A stretch of DNA of 64,000 nucleotides from an uncultured Dorea sp. (GTDB lineage: Bacteria; Bacillota; Clostridia; Lachnospirales; Lachnospiraceae), in the NCBI GenBank assembly GCA_910584575.1, contig CAJUBG010000008.1, forward strand, positions 1 to 64,000. Direction: 5' to 3'. The position numbers and the translations under genes were made by a program. Under the pieces are notes generated by a model. The model ran no database searches. It was given only the letters and a program-made list of their open reading frames with translations, and was not told the DNA's origin. Position 1 is the first letter of the stretch, and the number at the start of each line of letters is the position of its first letter. Shown one piece after another: positions 61,954 through 64,000 of the stretch.

Positions 61954-62481
61954 ATGGTATTAGACCTATCCAGCGTTCTGTCGGAACAGCATAATACAAT
62001 CGAACAGACCGTTCCTGTTGAGATGGAGGTATTCCGTTGTGAGACGGGTAAGTTTGAGCTTGTGAAGAAGTCTGATTTGTCGCTTTGCATCGCGTATGCG
62101 GGGGACAAGAAGTTAGAGATTTCAGGCAGGGGAAAAGTGACGGCTGTGATTCCATGTGACCGCTGCCTTGCGGAGGTGGAGGTGGAGATTCCTCTCTCGT
62201 TTCGCAGAAAAGTGAGCGTGGATTTGGATGTGCCTGTGGCGGCAGATGATTTAGACGAATCAAATTATATTGACGGATATAACTTTGACGTAGAACAGTT
62301 GGTCTACAACGAGTTATTAGCAGGGTGGCCGACGAAAATTCTGTGTAGCGAAGACTGTAAGGGTATTTGCAGCGTATGTGGTCAAAACCTGAATGAAGGG
62401 ACTTGTGACTGTGAAGACACGGGGCTTGACCCTAGAATGTCAGTTATCCGTGATGTGTTTAAGAATTTTAAGGAGGTGTAA
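61954..62481 (+). CDS. yceD: DUF177 (YceD) family protein
   Basis: This 175-residue protein has the family's CDRCLAEVEVEIPL segment and the C-terminal Cys set (CSEDCKGICSVCGQNLNEGTCDC, in pieces). ATG 61954 follows AGGAG by 8 bases. The neighbour rpmF at 3 bp is the usual partner (plant and bacterial YceD affect 23S rRNA). The Cys pattern may bind zinc. Confidence 0.92.
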   Translation: MVLDLSSVLSEQHNTIEQTVPVEMEVFRCETGKFELVKKSDLSLCIAYAGDKKLEISGRGKVTAVIPCDRCLAEVEVEIPLSFRRKVSVDLDVPVAADDLDESNYIDGYNFDVEQLVYNELLAGWPTKILCSEDCKGICSVCGQNLNEGTCDCEDTGLDPRMSVIRDVFKNFKEV

Positions 62482-62484
62482 CCT

Positions 62485-62664
62485 ATGTCAATTTGTCCAA
62501 AGAATAAGTCTTCTAAAGGGAGACGTGACAAGAGGAGAGCAAACTGGAAGATGAGCGCACCGAATCTTGTTAAGTGCAGTAGATGCGGCGAGTTAATGAT
62601 GCCTCACAGAGTTTGCAAGGCTTGTGGATCATATAACAAAAAAGAAATCATTCCGCAGGACTAA
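62485..62664 (+). CDS. rpmF: 50S ribosomal protein L32
   Basis: This 59-residue protein begins MSICPKNKSSKGRRDKRRAN and has the paired Cys motifs CSRCG and CKACG. AGGAGG lies 8 bases upstream. It is co-transcribed with the DUF177 gene. Confidence 0.97.
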   Translation: MSICPKNKSSKGRRDKRRANWKMSAPNLVKCSRCGELMMPHRVCKACGSYNKKEIIPQD

Positions 62665-62678
62665 TCTAAGAAAAGAAA

Positions 62679-62707
62679 GGGATTCCGAGTAATCGGAGTC
62701 CTTTTTT
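62679..62707 (+). terminator. Terminator after rpmF
   Basis: GGATTCCGA pairs with TCGGAGTCC (one G-T pair) around GTAA, then TTTTTT. Confidence 0.88.
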
Positions 62708-62950
62708 CGTTATGAGAAGAAAAGTATCGTATGGTTGAGGTTTATGTTTATAATTTGTTAGAATATTCAAAGTGGAGAAAAAAAGAAGCAGCATGGAATA
62801 AAATAAAATTTGATTTGAAAATTAGGTAAAGATTTTGGGGTAGACGTATGGAAGGGACTCAATGGGTTGATTTTATTAATAAAGACGGGTATACTGAACC
62901 TTAACAGATATTAACACTCGGAGGGAAAAAGGAAGGAGGGGAGAGCCATT

Positions 62951-64000
62951 TTGACTATAAAGAGCATTGTTGTGAAGAATATGAAGAAGATTACATTGAT
63001 TATGATGGTGCTCATTCTTTGTATTTCTACTGTGATACAGATATTTAATATGCACCAGATCGGCAGGCAGGACGCGCAGCAGATCTTTGAGCAGGTGGGG
63101 CAGATCTTGGAGGAGAATTCAAGAGAGCTTGAGCTGGTTCAGGAAGAATACCATGCCATGTGCCTGAACGATGCGAGGGTGGCGGCCTATATTCTTGAGC
63201 AAAATCCCAAGGCAAGGGATGATGTGGATGAGCTTAGAAAAATTGCTGCCGATGTGGAGGTGGACGAGATACATATCTTTGATACCGACGGCGTGATCGT
63301 TGGAGGAACGCATCCGGAATATTTTGGTTATTCTTTTGATTCAGGGGAACAGATTGGTTTCTTTAAACCGCTGCTTAAAGATAAGTCTTTAGAGCTTGTG
63401 CAGGAAACCACACCGAACACGGCAGAAGGAAAGCTGGTCCAGTATTCGGCTCTGTGGAGTGAAGATGGGAGTTTTATCGTACAGGTGGGGATGGAGCCGT
63501 CCAACATACTTCGTGCAACAAAGAAAAATGAGTTGTCTTACATCTTCTCTTTGCTCAGGACAGGAGTTGGATATCAACTGTATGCCATCGATCCGGACAC
63601 GGAGAAGGTGGTGGGGGCAACGGTGGTTTCGGACGTGGGGAAGGACATAAAGGAGATTGGGATTCGGATGGCGCAGATGGAGTCGGATAAGGGATTTCAC
63701 GCAAAGACGGATGATGCATTCCAATACTGTCTGTCAAAAAAGATTGGCGATAATTACATTGTGTGGGCAAAACCTGTATCCGAACTTTTCCAGTCTATTG
63801 TGGTAAATGAGTTTTTGCTTCTGGCAGGGTTAGTCCTGATCGCTATGATCCTGGTCTATGCTGTGACAGATACCATGGATCGGACTGTAATCGACCAGAT
63901 CAGGAGGATCAATGAAAAGCTCTGGTCCATCCAGGGAGGGGATCTAAGGACAAAGGTGGATGTCAATGACAGCAAGGAATTCCTAGAGCTTAGCACCCAT
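62951..64000 (+). CDS. Membrane sensor protein with dCache-like and HAMP domains, 5' part (runs off window)
   Basis: The frame is open from TTG 62951 (AAGGAGGGGAG just upstream) to the right edge. The first 350 residues have an N-terminal membrane helix (ITLIMMVLILCISTVIQIF), an extracytoplasmic alpha/beta domain with dCache features (VDEIHIFDTDGVIVGG, VGYQLYAIDP) and a second membrane helix (about 285-305). A HAMP-type linker follows (QIRRINEKLWSIQGGDLRTK). The output domain, perhaps kinase, GGDEF or chemoreceptor, lies outside the window. Confidence 0.8.
   Translation, partial: MTIKSIVVKNMKKITLIMMVLILCISTVIQIFNMHQIGRQDAQQIFEQVGQILEENSRELELVQEEYHAMCLNDARVAAYILEQNPKARDDVDELRKIAADVEVDEIHIFDTDGVIVGGTHPEYFGYSFDSGEQIGFFKPLLKDKSLELVQETTPNTAEGKLVQYSALWSEDGSFIVQVGMEPSNILRATKKNELSYIFSLLRTGVGYQLYAIDPDTEKVVGATVVSDVGKDIKEIGIRMAQMESDKGFHAKTDDAFQYCLSKKIGDNYIVWAKPVSELFQSIVVNEFLLLAGLVLIAMILVYAVTDTMDRTVIDQIRRINEKLWSIQGGDLRTKVDVNDSKEFLELSTH

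Overview
This 64 kb window is ordinary chromosomal DNA of an anaerobic, spore-forming Firmicute, most likely a Lachnospiraceae (Clostridia) member. The reasons are the gene set and its arrangement: zapA, a U32 hydroxylase, an FtsW/RodA-family gene, a class B PBP and gerW; a two-ASKHA 2-hydroxyacyl-CoA dehydratase activase; pta-ackA-DUF177-rpmF; and classical sigma-A promoters with AGGAGG ribosome sites. The genus cannot be fixed from the sequence alone.

Layout. Positions 1-7687 carry the end of zapA, a U32 protein, a division/elongation pair (FtsW/RodA family plus PBP) whose reading frames overlap by 164 bp, a DUF2953 protein with an acidic insert, gerW and a 45-residue hydrophobic protein. 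Positions 7690-13525 are an accessory island. It holds an AAA-like ATPase/PD-(D/E)XK protein, two related unknown proteins, a TnpB-like protein in which all three RuvC catalytic acids appear to be replaced, a structured non-coding stretch ending in a terminator, and several palindromic repeats. Positions 13526-34594 are one long same-strand glycan locus. It contains sugar-nucleotide enzymes (IspD/TarI-type cytidylyltransferase, UDP-galactopyranose mutase, GalE, UDP-glucose dehydrogenase, UDP-xylose synthase, a CMP-sugar synthetase-like enzyme, IMPase, SIS isomerase and two dehydrogenases). It also contains six transferase-like proteins that all carry the same small YGAG Rossmann-like module, plus a beta-propeller-like protein and a methyltransferase-like protein. 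No flippase, polymerase or exporter is present.

Positions 34595-40343 carry a small minus-strand gene, a CprABC/LanFEG-type lantibiotic-resistance ABC transporter with its two-component system, and a RelB/DinJ-PIN toxin-antitoxin pair. Positions 40139-44588 (minus) hold the 1414-residue activase and a small partner. Positions 44821-64000 are largely housekeeping: a pseudo-rhomboid membrane protein, pyk, a TrmB regulator with lysA, a lipoprotein, tRNA-Leu(CAA), a small protein paralogous to the one at 34667, an aldo/keto reductase, polA, coaE, a YycJ-type hydrolase, DegV, tmcAL (minus), mgtE, pta, ackA, DUF177, rpmF, and the start of a membrane sensor that runs off the right edge.

The most unusual parts are the catalytically dead TnpB homologue with its neighbouring RNA-like region (11610-13268), the dispersed REP-like repeat that contributes codons to three genes, the shared Rossmann module in six glycosyltransferase-like proteins, and two distant small genes that share an almost identical promoter.
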